Assembly: GCA_006384855.1 (NCBI GenBank)
Contig: VCJN01000195.1
Span: 62,001 to 126,000 of the forward strand
Length of the DNA stretch: 64,000 nt
DNA from: Tetraselmis striata
Lineage: Eukaryota > Chlorophyta > Chlorodendrophyceae > Chlorodendrales > Chlorodendraceae
Direction of reading: 5' to 3'
The notes under the pieces: model-generated
The model's input: only the letters and a program-made list of their open reading frames with translations
Told to the model about the DNA's origin: nothing
Databases searched by the model: none
Shown: in pieces, positions 25,207-35,052 of the stretch
Layout of the letters: each line of letters begins with the position of its first letter
Position numbering within the stretch: position 1 is the first letter of the stretch
Position numbers and translations under genes: made by a program

Positions 25207-25555
25207 GGATTGAGGACGGAGCGGCTCAGCGACCGGCCGCTCGAGCATCGCTGACACGCCTCAGGCTGAGCGTCTCGCTCACGTCGCCCACGTGCCTGAC
25301 GTCACAAAATCGCAGTCAAAGGGTTGGGGTTTGCCCTTGGAGTGCTTTTTGGGGCAGGATCGTGGGAGATTTTGGCACGACCGGCACTGAAGGTGGGCGA
25401 GGCGCGGCGAGTTCTGTGAGCGGAACGTCGCGCCGCGCAGCTTTTGAACTGCTTGCCGCCCCCTCGCAACCCTGCGACCCAATAATCCAGTCCCCACGGG
25501 CCAGGGTGCCAAAAAGCTAGTACTTAAACGTTATTGTGGAAAAACTCTATATTTA

Positions 25556-25722
25556 TATTATTATTATTTACATCAGGGCTTGCTTGAACATGTGCGCACT
25601 ACAAACAGAACTAACAGCAACTATGTAAGGTTGCTAGCAAAAGAGAGACATAAGGCTGAAACCAAGGTCGAGCAAGAGGCCAGGGAGCAAAGAACTAAGG
25701 GAGAGCTAAGGGAACTACCGCT
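25556..25722 (-). repeat. Dispersed retroelement-tail repeat, copy 1 (partner 39234-39390)
   Basis: A block with 'tttattattacatcag', 'gcgcactanaagcagaacta', 'aaggttgc[t/c]agcaaaaga', 'accaaggtcgagca' and 'ggccaaganc' occurs here and at 39234-39390 in the same orientation. In both places minus-strand coding-like sequence lies at higher coordinates, so the block may be the shared 3' tail of a retroelement family. Confidence 0.6.
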
Positions 25723-25816
25723 ATTTTTTCAGGGATAGGGAATAATATAACCCTTACAGTAATAGTGTATTCCTCGAGGGAGGACTAATCCTTACTCGCG
25801 TGAATATTACAGGAGG

Positions 25817-27007
25817 TCACCAACAATTCCACGGCGAAAAGCAGTGCGAGCTAGCATAGATCAAAACAAGCCGTTTAAACGCGACCCGCATCCGGCATGA
25901 GTTGAACCACGGACGCGCTGTGCAGCTTCGGCAACGGGATGGCGGACGAACCTGATTACGCCGTGTGATGAGGCAGCATGCACACTCTCGAGCCGCCCGC
26001 AAGCTCAGACCCCCGGGAAATCTCATGCGAGTAAGGCCTCCTGGTGAGCTCGGGTGGTGCACCGAGTGCCCGGCAGTGAGAGCGCGCATGATCCGCGGCC
26101 AAGCATGCGACATCGCGCACTGTCAGGCGCACCCCTGCCTTGCTCACCTCAACCTCTATGCCGAAGACCATGCCCGTGTACTCCGATATATCTGGGATGT
26201 CTGGAAGTAGGCCCTTCTGTCCCGCCTCCGTGTTGTGCCGCCACGCCGCATCGAGGATCCCAACCCCCGTTGCGGTGCATGTCGCCCAGCAGGGTGCGCT
26301 GAAACCGATCAACAGCCTTGGCCGGGGGCACTGCAGCGTACTTGATCTAGTACCGCATGGTACTCCAACGGCGCGAGCTTCAAGCTCTTGGAATCATAGC
26401 TCCCGGTCACGACATTGAACGTTGGGAGGGAGAGCTCGGCGTCTGGCACCAAGTCCTTGAGATCATTCAAGGGTACAGGGTTGCCAAGAGGCATTGCCAA
26501 CTGAAACAAGGCATCCACTTCTCGGCATATACCGATGCACAGTTCGCGAACACAACAATGATCGCGAAGGGGTCTACAATAGCATCGTGATGCACACGCC
26601 ATTGAGCGTCTCCTGGTGCCGGGAGGTTCATGAGCGCGTCGCCATAGTGGTCAAAGAAACTAAGGGTGGGGGTGTTGGTGTCGGAGCTACTAGAGTCCTA
26701 GTGAGGAACCTTGGAAGAATGTCGTTCATGCAGCCGATGAAGGCGGCGTCTCGGACGGTAGTCATGCGGCGGAGTGGGGAGCTGAAGCCTGCTGGACGCT
26801 TGGCCGCTGCATTCTCGTTCAAAGTAGTCGACTCCTCTTCCACCGCGTCAGGTTCAGTTGTGTCGTGCAAGAGCCCGGCCAAGAATACGGTGACCACCGG
26901 ATGGGTGTCGAAGAAACCCTAAACGTGGAAATACCCCTATAGCAGGCTATCACCCGCCCGCCCCGCGAGGACGGTGGCACACACCGCCTCATCCGCGAAG
27001 ACCTCAA
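25817..27007 (-). CDS. Unrecognised minus-strand coding segments, possible retroelement or decayed gene
   Basis: Coding-like minus-strand segments: 26897-26628 ('TVFLAGLLHDTTEPDAVEEE', 'MTTVRDAAFIGCMNDILPRF'), 26602-26309 ('PVPLNDLKDLVPDAELSLPT', 'FNVVTGSYDSKSLKLAPLEY') and 26312-25956 ('SEYTGMVFGIEVEVSKAGVR'). Composition looks protein-like, but I recognise no family. The frame breaks between segments imply introns or decay. The downstream tail repeat (25556-25722) is shared with the retroelement remnant at 39.5 kb, so an uncharacterised mobile element is possible. An old viral insertion cannot be ruled in or out from sequence alone. Confidence 0.3.
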
Positions 27008-27830
27008 CCTCGGACGGGAGTACTCATATGATCTGCATGCGGGGTTGAGACAGATATCGATAGGGCGGTATGTCAGAAAGGTAAAATCCCCACCAGGGCC
27101 CCCTGGCGAATGTCGTCAGTAGGGAGCTGGTTGCCCATTGTACGACCATAGTGGGTGATATGTTGCCCCGAGTGGAGTGAGCAGGTCCCCGGGTGGCCCG
27201 CTGGACCCGCAGGGCGGCGGGGATGGGGTGAGGCGGGTGGTGCCTAATATGAGACATACAGATACAGGATCAGTCAATATTACGAAATGATTAAGATGCA
27301 ATGCCGATATTTGCACGGTGTCGCGGCCATGTGTTTCGCCCGCTATGTTGTTGCACGCTTGCAGTGTGACGAGTATGGAGGCAACTATCGGCAGACTAGG
27401 GTTAGGTGAAAACAGCAAAAAGCGCCACGTTCGCTTAACCGTGCGCGACTTTTGACCAGCTGCGGAGGGCAGCAAGACGATACTGTGGAACCTCGCCAAC
27501 AGATGGGACATGTGCACGCTCGACCCGTGCCTCAGGGCTTACGCTGATATCCTGAAAGAGTCGGCCCGCGATCCTCAACAATGCCGGCCCTGCCACGCGG
27601 TTGGCGGGCCATTGTTTGGGCCGTGCTGTAATCCTACTCAGCACCAATCGTCCTGGCTACCAGAATCATTTCGTGATTGTTTCGCAGTTTTTCAGAAAAG
27701 GGCCCCCGATTCAGCACGACTCCGCGCCCATGGCAAGCTGGTAGTCTGATGTCGCGGCATCAGTGGCCTCAAGAACAGTACGAATGTATTGTATTCGTAT
27801 ACGTGTACTGACGCACGCTGTACAATATCT
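27008..27830. other. No gene recognised
   Basis: Between the unknown coding segments and the PAT-like retrotransposon no convincing exon was seen. Open frames here lack motifs and supporting splice sites. Confidence 0.35.
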
Positions 27831-27958
27831 CATTTACCCAAGGAGGCACTGTTTGTTTAGCCAAAGAATGTCAGCTCGCTTACATCGAAGGCTAAGACAA
27901 GAACCACAGGCTTGGCCTAGGTGTCTCCTAGCGCAAAAGATGGTTGAGGGTGGGTGGG

Positions 27959-28136
27959 TGCGCGAGCCGGTTGAGGCGAGCGCAAAGCAGAGAGTGCCTG
28001 TGCCCGAGGGTGGATCCCTCAGGTCATAGTGTTGGTGCGGGCCGGCAGGCCTTAGTCCGTGCGCCGACCTCGGGGGTCGTGCGCAGTACAACATAGCTAA
28101 TGTACTGTAAACCTCTAGATGACTACATCTGACCAT
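27959..28136 (-). repeat. Split direct repeat A, internal copy
   Basis: 178 bp nearly identical to 32557-32734. It begins 'tgcgcgagccggttgaggcg' and ends 'gactacatctgaccat' on the plus strand. It sits between the two B copies, as expected for a PAT-like terminus. It contains a short self-complementary stretch around 'gagggtggatccctc'. Confidence 0.9.
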
Positions 28137-28192
28137 TTACCCAAGGAGGCACTGTTTGCCAGAGACGAAAGCCAAAGGCTAGCACAGGAAGC

Positions 28193-29602
28193 TTAGGCCG
28201 GCGGCCGGACGGGGACGAGCCAACCGAAGAACCTCCAGGCCGCAGGAGTCGGGCGCATGGTCGGGTCGATGTACTTCCCGGTGACCACCTCGCTGTTCTT
28301 CGACCAGTCGCCCATGTGTTTGATGGCCGGCAAGGGGACGCCGACGCAGCTTGCTGCGGAAGCGGCACCCTTGCGTAAACTGTGCGATGTCCACTTGAAA
28401 CCGGTGGGAGGTCGGGCGCCTGCCGCCAGGTAGGCTTCCCGCAACCACTCGGTAAGAGTGGCTGAAACCGACCAAGTGGCGGAAGACTCCAGCGGGGAGA
28501 TGCTCCAGAACTTGGGCGGCGGGCTGGCGCCGTAGAAACGGCGGCAGTAGGCGTCGCGACTGACGGTGTACCAGTCCAGCAGGTCAGCGAAGTCCGGAAC
28601 GGCGGCGATGGGCAGAGTTATCAGGGGCTTAGCGGAAACCCTCGTACGCTGGTCGCCTTTCTGTTTGCGGACGTACAGTAGAATGCTTCCGGACGGCCGG
28701 TCGACCACTAAATCACCGGTCTCGCAGCTAATGCCGGACTCCGCGCGGCACAGGAAGACGTACGCCGTAATCGTCGCGAGCGCGGCTCTGAAAGCGCGGA
28801 TGTCCGCAATATTAGCGGGTTCCCACACCAATGTCTGCCGAAATCCAATCGCGGTGTTCAGGACGTCAGCCGCCACGGGCGCAGGTAGGGCGACGCGGAC
28901 GTCTTCCGCCGCAAGACGCTCTTGCTGGATAGCCAGGCCGCGGCGCGCGTCGGCTACCATTTCGCCGAGGGCGACAGGCTGGCGCCGATGGTCGCGGAAG
29001 TACTTGTTGATGGACGAGTAGTACTGTTGAAGGGACTCCGCGCCGACGGTACCTTGCATGCCTAGCCAGGCAGTGTAGCGGACGATTGTGCTGGTAGTAG
29101 CCTGCAGCGGGCGTAAGCCTTCCTGCTCGCAGAAAGTAGCGAAAGAGCGCATGCCGCTGTCGTAGTTGCGGTAGGTGCCGGCCGCCAGCGAACCCGTAAG
29201 CAACCCGAGCGCCGCTTGACCAACGTCGTCGGTCCCCAACAAAGACCGGAGCTCGGCCGCCATTGATGCCGACCAGGGCGCCTCCGAGCCGGCGCGCGCC
29301 GCAAGCCGGTAGCGCGCGCGTCGAGTGTGGGACAGGCGGCCCGGGTATTGCACACCGTACTGCACACCGTACTGCACACCGTACTGCACACCGTACTGCA
29401 GCGACGGCTGTACGGTCATAGCCCGGCCTAGCGACCCACGGTGGAGGTGCAGCCATGCCGGCGTGGCAGCCGAAAAGCCACGACGCTCCAGCCGGGCAGT
29501 CCGACCCCCGCGCGCGTTCCCTGCCGCCCAGGAAAGAAGAGGTCGCGGGTAGGCGGGTAGACAATCGTCTCGGTGGCGAGGTCTTGCAGCAGCTGGTACC
29601 AA
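28193..29602 (-). CDS. Tyrosine recombinase (YR) of the PAT-like element
   Basis: ORF of up to 469 residues; the true start may lie inside the frame, since it overlaps the RT-RNase H C-terminal frame by about 175 bp. The core-binding region is visible at 'LAAGTYRNYDSGMRSFATF' and 'ATTSTIVRYTAWLG'. The catalytic domain has the R-H-R-Y set: Arg in 'YVFLCRAESGISCETGDL', His and Arg in 'TSHSLRKGAASAA', the second His in 'IKHMGDWSKNSEVV', and the nucleophile Tyr in 'TGKYIDP'. All catalytic residues are present, so the enzyme may be functional. It would integrate the circular cDNA. A 12-bp tandem repeat (about 29349-29402) encodes a repeated QYGV segment ahead of the core-binding region, probably outside the enzyme. 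Confidence 0.9.
   Translation of the reverse strand: MVPAAARPRHRDDCLPAYPRPLLSWAAGNARGGRTARLERRGFSAATPAWLHLHRGSLGRAMTVQPSLQYGVQYGVQYGVQYGVQYPGRLSHTRRARYRLAARAGSEAPWSASMAAELRSLLGTDDVGQAALGLLTGSLAAGTYRNYDSGMRSFATFCEQEGLRPLQATTSTIVRYTAWLGMQGTVGAESLQQYYSSINKYFRDHRRQPVALGEMVADARRGLAIQQERLAAEDVRVALPAPVAADVLNTAIGFRQTLVWEPANIADIRAFRAALATITAYVFLCRAESGISCETGDLVVDRPSGSILLYVRKQKGDQRTRVSAKPLITLPIAAVPDFADLLDWYTVSRDAYCRRFYGASPPPKFWSISPLESSATWSVSATLTEWLREAYLAAGARPPTGFKWTSHSLRKGAASAASCVGVPLPAIKHMGDWSKNSEVVTGKYIDPTMRPTPAAWRFFGWLVPVRPPA
29349..29402 (-). repeat. 12-bp tandem repeat, about 4.5 copies, in the retrotransposon
   Basis: 'cacaccgtactg' is repeated perfectly. On the minus strand it encodes QYGV repeated in the recombinase frame. 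Confidence 0.9.
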
Positions 29603-31971
29603 CGCCGTCCTGGCCAGTGCGGTGCGATGACCGTGGCGGCCGCGCCCGACTGTCGCAGTTTGTCAGCCAAATCGTCCAACAAACCCCACGGAGGATTGCA
29701 ATAATTGCGCTCCCTGCGCCAGAACTCGTCCGGCAAATGGAGAGAATCCACCGCTTCGCAATGCGGGTCGCGCCAGCGGGAATTGTACCGCGGAAGTTGC
29801 GTATTTTCCATTGACGCAAATCTGTCGACGGTGTGCGGACCCCACAAGCGCTGCAGGTACGCGAATATCCGCGGATTGAGCTGCCAGTCGGAGTCGTCCA
29901 GCTCCCTGCTGAGTCGGTCCGCCCAAACGTTGGCTGCAGACTAGATGTATCGGGGCCTGATGGAGATGTCGTGGATATCCAGGAGGTGCCACAGCTTGCG
30001 GAGCTCTTCCATCATGACGGGCGACCGAGAGGTAAGGTTGGTCAGCGCGGCCACTACGGCCGTGTTGTCCTCGTGCAGTAAGACGCGCCGTCCTCGGAGC
30101 TGGGGCAGGAACGATTCGACCGCGTGACGTACCGCGCGAAGCTCCTTCCACGTGATGTGACGCGAGCGGTCGTCCTCGTACCAGAAGCCGCGCGCCTGGG
30201 AAGCGCTGTTGTTGTTGAGCACAGCCCCCCATCCGTACGAGCTGGAGTCCGCGTGCAGATACGCGGTCTCCACAGGCTTGTACATAGAGCGACCGTTGTG
30301 CTGCGCAGGTACCTGGGTCCACCACTCTAGGTCGCGGCGCAGCTGGTTTGTCATCTTGACGCGCCCGCCCCAGCCCCGCCGGGTGGCGAGGACGCAGTGC
30401 AGCTCCCGCAAAAAGAAACGGGCCGGCGTAACTGCCAAGTACAGGAACTGCGCCTTGCCCGCAAAGGACGCCAGCTGCCGAGCTGGGAGCCAGCGCTTGT
30501 TGGAGGCTGCGCGGCCAAGGAGCGAACGGGCGGCCTTGGCTAGAGCGATGAGCTTCTCCTCGGGGGCGCGGAACTCGCCGCGCTTCAGGTCGATGATCAG
30601 GCCCAGGTGAGGGCCGACCTGGGTGGGCTCCCAGACTCCCTTGTTGGGGTTGCGCAGTAGGCCCAAGCGGTCCAGCAAGGTGCTTAACCGGACGCGTAGC
30701 TCCAGGGCTGCCTCGCGGGAGTCCGCGAGGAAAAGGAAGTCGTCCATATAGGGTAGGAGCCGCTCGCCCCGCCAGCGAGTGTTGCGGAGGAAACGGCGAG
30801 TAGGCTTGGACGGGGCCGTGGGAGGCAACGCTGGGTCGCGCTGCTTCAGGGGCGTCCGCAGGTAGTCCGTAAAGGCCGCCGTCAATTTGCAGAAGTAGTA
30901 CGACGAGCCTGTCCAACCCATCGGTAGGCACGCAAGTCGCCATAGCTCTCCTCGGTAGTTCACGGTAAAAAAGTCGCGGTCCTCCTCCCGAATCCCAAGG
31001 GCGTAGTAGCCATCGGCCAGGTCCATCGACACGAACCAATCTCCCGCGCGCGCCAGGTGCCGCAGGTGCTTGAGCGTTTCGTAGGACATCGTGAAAGTCT
31101 TGCACCACTTGTTGAGCTCCCGTAGGTCGATGATGAGGCGCCATTTGTTGGTGCCGGGTTTGGGGACTAGAAACATTCTGGATACCCACTTGTTGCAGTG
31201 TCCTCGCTCCCACGCGCCAATCGCCTCGAAGCGGGGCAGTTCTGTAGCCATGAAATCCAGTTGTGCCTGAGTGGCGTCGCGCATAGAGACGCCGTGATTG
31301 TAGGGGCGAGGGCGTCGCCCGTTCTTGAAGCGTATCCGGACTCCTTGGCGGATCCAACTCAAGACTTGCCCGCTCGCGCCGATGCTTTCCCAGTCTCGCC
31401 ATCTTCTCCGCACGCGGTGTCGCATGTAGAGGGAGGTAGGCGTACAGGAGTCGGCGCGGCGGGCCACACCGTCACTTGGTGACCTTCGCCTTGGCCTTGT
31501 CGGACGCTGCGGCTGTCGCTGCGGCCTTCCGTGCCGCAGCGGCTTGCTCGCGATGCTTGCGCCTCTCGGCGGACTCCGTGGGGGCGGGCTTGTCGGGGGT
31601 AGCCTTGGCGAACGCGGCCGCGGCACGGGCCTTGCCCGCTGCGGAAAGGCTGATCTCGAGGGTCTTGTCGTCGAACGCTCGGCGGAGTTGGTCGAGTTGC
31701 CCGGACACGGCGATGCGCCGTGGGGTGCAGAACTTTGCGTGGGCGAGCTCGGCGAAAACACGGTCCGCCTCTGTAGCCGTTGGTCCATTCTTGGCGAGCT
31801 GGAGGTAGCCCAACCGGGAACGGGTGGCCTCCTCCGTCGCCAGGTGGGTGCGGTAGCAGGCGCGGAGCTCGGCAAGGGCCGCAGCCTTGCCTGCCGGCGT
31901 AGCAGACTCGGTCGAAAGCGACTCCAGAGCGCAGCGCATCGCCTCGTTGGCGCAGCTACTGAAGAAGGCAT
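29428..31971 (-). CDS. Reverse transcriptase - RNase H polyprotein with an internal in-frame TAG
   Basis: The coding part probably begins near 31470, after gag; the frame overlaps gag upstream. RT motifs: 'KWRLIIDLRELNKW', 'FVSMDLADGYYALGI', 'LACLPMGWTGSSYYFCKL' and the catalytic 'LLPYMDDFLFLADS' (YMDD). RNase H follows: 'YLHADSSSYGWGAVLNN', 'HITWKELRAVRHAVES', 'VLLHEDNTAVVAALTNL'. After 'SIRPRYI' a TAG codon (29943-29941) interrupts. The same frame then continues without break into the conserved DIRS-type extension ('SAANVWADRLSRELDDSDW', 'WGPHTVDRFASMENTQLPRY', 'NPPWGLL', 'AATVIAPHWPGRRWYQLL') down to 29428. It copies the element's RNA. The TAG is either a nonsense mutation or a read-through site. 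Confidence 0.9.
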
Positions 31972-32527
31972 AGCAGCCTAGGTGCAGGTATTCGTCGTAC
32001 GCTGCCTGACTCCGCTTATCCGCGAGGGCGCGGGCGGTGTCGTCGGTCAGGGTCCACAAGCGGGGCTCGTCGACGTCGCGCGGGGGGCGCTCCAGACCGG
32101 GGGGGATGACTCGGCCGTAGTAGGCAAAGTCGACGTACTCGAGCTCGTTGTCGGGTGCGTCTAGCTCAGCAGGAAGGGGCTCTCGCGCTCCTTGCTCACC
32201 ACCCTCGGGCGCAGGCGTGCCCGCGGGGTTGGCTGGCTGGGTACCTTCGGGAGGAAGCGGGTTAGTGGGGGGGGCGAGTCGAGCGAGCAAGGCAGCCGTA
32301 GCAGCCTCAAACTGCCCGGCCAGCCGCTTCTCCAGGGCTTCCGCTTGGGCCGTCAGGCGTTTCTCCAATTCCGCGACAGATGCCGCCGTGGCGCCGCCCG
32401 GGGCGTCGTCCGCTAAGGCGTCTTCCGGTACAGGGCGAGGGGGCATCCTGCTGTCGCGGGGTGGGGAAGGTGTAGCGTCTCGGGAGGCAGAGGCTCGGGT
32501 CCGAGTCGGCATAGAGTAAGCTGACAC
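31472..32527 (-). CDS. Gag-like ORF of the PAT-like element
   Basis: 351-residue ORF, first in the element. The N-terminus is Arg/Pro/Ser-rich. A coiled-coil-like stretch has repeated 'EKRLTAQAEALEKRLAGQFE', followed by Ala/Glu-rich helices. The C-terminus is Ala/Lys-rich and basic ('AAARKAAATAAASDKAKAKV'). There is no zinc knuckle. Position, size and composition fit the poorly conserved gag ORF of DIRS/PAT elements, which packages element RNA. The RT frame opens before this ORF ends, so translation of RT may need reinitiation or frameshifting. Confidence 0.72.
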   Translation of the reverse strand: MSAYSMPTRTRASASRDATPSPPRDSRMPPRPVPEDALADDAPGGATAASVAELEKRLTAQAEALEKRLAGQFEAATAALLARLAPPTNPLPPEGTQPANPAGTPAPEGGEQGAREPLPAELDAPDNELEYVDFAYYGRVIPPGLERPPRDVDEPRLWTLTDDTARALADKRSQAAYDEYLHLGCYAFFSSCANEAMRCALESLSTESATPAGKAAALAELRACYRTHLATEEATRSRLGYLQLAKNGPTATEADRVFAELAHAKFCTPRRIAVSGQLDQLRRAFDDKTLEISLSAAGKARAAAAFAKATPDKPAPTESAERRKHREQAAAARKAAATAAASDKAKAKVTK

Positions 32528-32556
32528 TCTGCTCGACTGCTAGAGTCGAGACTGCT

Positions 32557-32734
32557 TGCGCGAGCCGGTTGAGGCGAGCGCAAAGCAGAGAGTGCCTGTG
32601 CCCGAGGGTGGATCCCTCAGGTCATAGTGCTGGTGCGGGCCGGCAGGCCTTAGTCCGTGCGCCGACCTCGGGGGTCGTGCGCAGTACAACATAGCTAATG
32701 TACTGTAAACCTCTAGATGACTACATCTGACCAT
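32557..32734 (-). repeat. Split direct repeat A, outer (5') copy
   Basis: 178-bp partner of 27959-28136. It marks the 5' end of the element in coding orientation. Sequence beyond 32734 ('attattagggtcatg') is not shared with the other copy, so the boundary is sharp. Confidence 0.9.
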
Positions 32735-33032
32735 ATTATTAGGGTCATGTATATGCTGTCTCATGTTATTAGGATTATAGGGACCCGGCTGCCTACCGCA
32801 CAAGTACCCGTAATAAGTATGCGTCACAGTTGTTGTTTTTCTGTTGCCCGCCCGTTTTCTGTTCACATGCGCCACATTCAGGTATGACATACAGCCAGAA
32901 GTCATGTTGAATGCATGCTGTACATTAGGCCCTACTCAGGCAGACCATCTAGCCACTGATGACGCTGCATAAAGCCACGCAATCTACCCACAGCCACATG
33001 CTGCCGCTCTCCTGGCGCCCACCCACGGCTCT

Positions 33033-34704
33033 TCACGGCCGGTCATCAAAAAGAGAAGTCATGTTGACGAGGGCCACGCGATCCTCCTCACTGTACAGCT
33101 CCCCAGACGCAGGGTCAGGGCAGGGCGCAGGCTTCTCGTCCTTGACGTTGCCGGCCTCCAGGCGCCACTTGCGCGAGTGGCACTTGAGGCGCCAGTGCAT
33201 GAACTGCTCTGTGCGGCACCACGCCCGGTTGTCGTACTCGGGGTGCACCACGTAGGCAAACTCGTCGCAGCAGGCCACGTACGCGGGCAGCATCTGCACC
33301 CCCGGGAAGGGGTTGCACTGTGCAAGGGGTGGCGCGATTCGCGGATGGGGGATGGAGAATCAGTCAGAAAGCACTGGTAAGCGGGCAATCCCTGCAAGGT
33401 TGAGTGTCCAATCAGCCATGCGGAGCCACAGGCAGTCGGGTCATGCACTGCCGTGGATGCCTCACCTGATCTATGCAGCAGTAGTCTGCCCACAGATACA
33501 GCTTGCTGGTCTGCTCCTTGCCTCCCAGCTGCAATGCAATCAGGTCCATCACCTCCATGATCTGCTTGAACTTGGTGCCATGCTGGGTTTGGGTGGGAGG
33601 GAGAGGGGCCCACAGTGAGACCACTGAAGCGTGCGCAACGTGGTGAAGGGCATAGCAGCCGGGAAGCAATCCTGACATGCCGGTCCCCTCAAGATGGTAT
33701 ATCTGTGAATGAGGCAGAGCGATCGTGGATCATTCATTGTTCCTCATTTTGGTTCTGGGGAGAGGGGAGCACCTTGTCATCCGGGTTCCCGGGCTGCAGC
33801 CATCGGTGCGACAGGAAGATGACGACGGCATCCTCAGGCAACATCGGGGCTGGGATGGGCCCCTGGAAGCGGGCGCAGCAGGTGCAACACCACCAAGATG
33901 TCAGCCAGGAAGGACAGATGGGCCACAAAAGGGGCGGAGCAGGAATCTGCGCTGCTCACCTGCCAGCCGTTCTCCTCGGCGGACTTTGAGGTGTCGCGCT
34001 TTGGAAGACGGCCCAGGTTGCGCAGCGTGTCGTACGGCACGACCACCATCAGCGGCATCTGGAAGGGCGCGCTGGGCGCCAGAGCCGTCAGCATTTTTCG
34101 CCGCTCCGCCGGTGTCTCGAGCGCCGTCAGGCGCGACACGAGCCAGATGGTGTTGAAGATGGCCTGGACCCAGCTGGGCGAGGGCAGCTCAGGCTGCAAG
34201 GGATGTGTTGATCGATCCGCCCAGCCTGCAGGGAGCGCGCCCGGCGTGAAGGGCTCGCTGGTGAGGGCAGCCGCGGTGCCGGCGTTGGTGCTGTCCGCTG
34301 GAGGCGCAGCTGCCTGACCCTCGGCCAGCGACGTGAGCAGCTGCTCCATGGCCGCGAGCGATTCCTTCCCTTGCGTGTACCGATCCCGCCACCACCTGTG
34401 CGAGGCAGGTTGCTCTCCAGTCAGGGACTTGGGCCAGAATGCCTCGACCCCCATGTGGGCCTTGACCCAGCTGGACACACATATGAGTGTGGGTGAACGG
34501 AAGGAAAGCACAAAGCAAGGCGACGAATGGTCAAAGTATGCAATCGACACATGCATAGACATAGACATGGCTTGATAGCTGACCACCCTTCAGCACGCCT
34601 GCTGATGCCTCGCTCTTACTGTATATGTATATATGGGTTTATACTTGCATATGTGTATATATGTGTGTACTACACATACAAATAAGTGTATATATATATA
34701 TGTG

Positions 34705-34736
<32 letters not shown>

Positions 34737-35020
34737 TGTATGTATGTATCTTGTCCGATTAGACTCGCGTTAAGGCGGCACGTAGGGCACTGTAATGGTA
34801 GCTTTACGGCATGTGTCAATATGCTCGGAGGGGGTTGGTCACCCGCAGGCTTCGATGGCGTTAAATGGCTTGCTCTCCGCCAGCATCTTCTCCAGACCAA
34901 TGCCCTGGTCGCGGACAGCGCGTAAAGCAGCGGGCCACAGGGTATTAGAGGGACCAATGTCAGCGTTGCCAAGCGTCCCGCCCCAGTGACAGGACGCTGA
35001 GAAGAGTGGCGAAAGGAGGG

Positions 35021-35052
<32 letters not shown>

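Larger units (their letters stand above)
21441..25551. mobile_element. Candidate TIR-bounded DNA transposon, 4.1 kb
   Basis: The ends form an inverted repeat of about 35 bp. The left end, 21441-21475, starts TATAGAGTTTTTCCA. The right end, 25516-25551, has as its reverse complement the same sequence with one substitution and one inserted base. Both ends read TATAGAG outward, compatible with insertion at TA. Inside are a two-exon plus-strand gene (21666-22152), a minisatellite (22831-23260), unrecognised minus-strand coding segments (23329-24777) and three degenerate ~70-bp repeats near the right end (24798-25206), a layout typical of subterminal repeats. No transposase was recognised. The alternative is that two copies of another repeat family happen to lie in opposite orientation. 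Confidence 0.5.
27831..32734 (-). mobile_element. PAT-like (DIRS-order) tyrosine-recombinase retrotransposon
   Basis: Read on the minus strand the order is: A repeat (32734-32557), gag-like ORF, RT-RNase H ORF, tyrosine recombinase ORF, B repeat (from about 28190), second A copy (28136-27959), second B copy (27958-27831). This A-ORFs-B-A-B split direct repeat layout defines PAT-like elements. The A copies are 178 bp and differ at one position that I can see (28032 t versus 32630 c region). The B copies share 25 bp exactly ('catttacccaaggaggcact' and on) and then diverge with indels. Such elements use a circular intermediate and a tyrosine recombinase instead of a DDE integrase, and leave no target duplication. 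Near-identity of the A copies suggests recent insertion. Confidence 0.9.

Noticed and set aside
29349..29402. CRISPR-like short repeats
   Set aside because: Perfect 12-bp tandem units without spacers inside a retrotransposon ORF of a eukaryote.
28193..29602. Cellular integrase or phage-type recombinase gene
   Set aside because: Linked RT-RNase H, gag-like ORF and split direct repeats show it belongs to a PAT-like retrotransposon.
34686..34925. Small plus-strand ORF over the TATG repeat
   Set aside because: Produced by the microsatellite and antisense to an intron of the ankyrin/SHRW gene.
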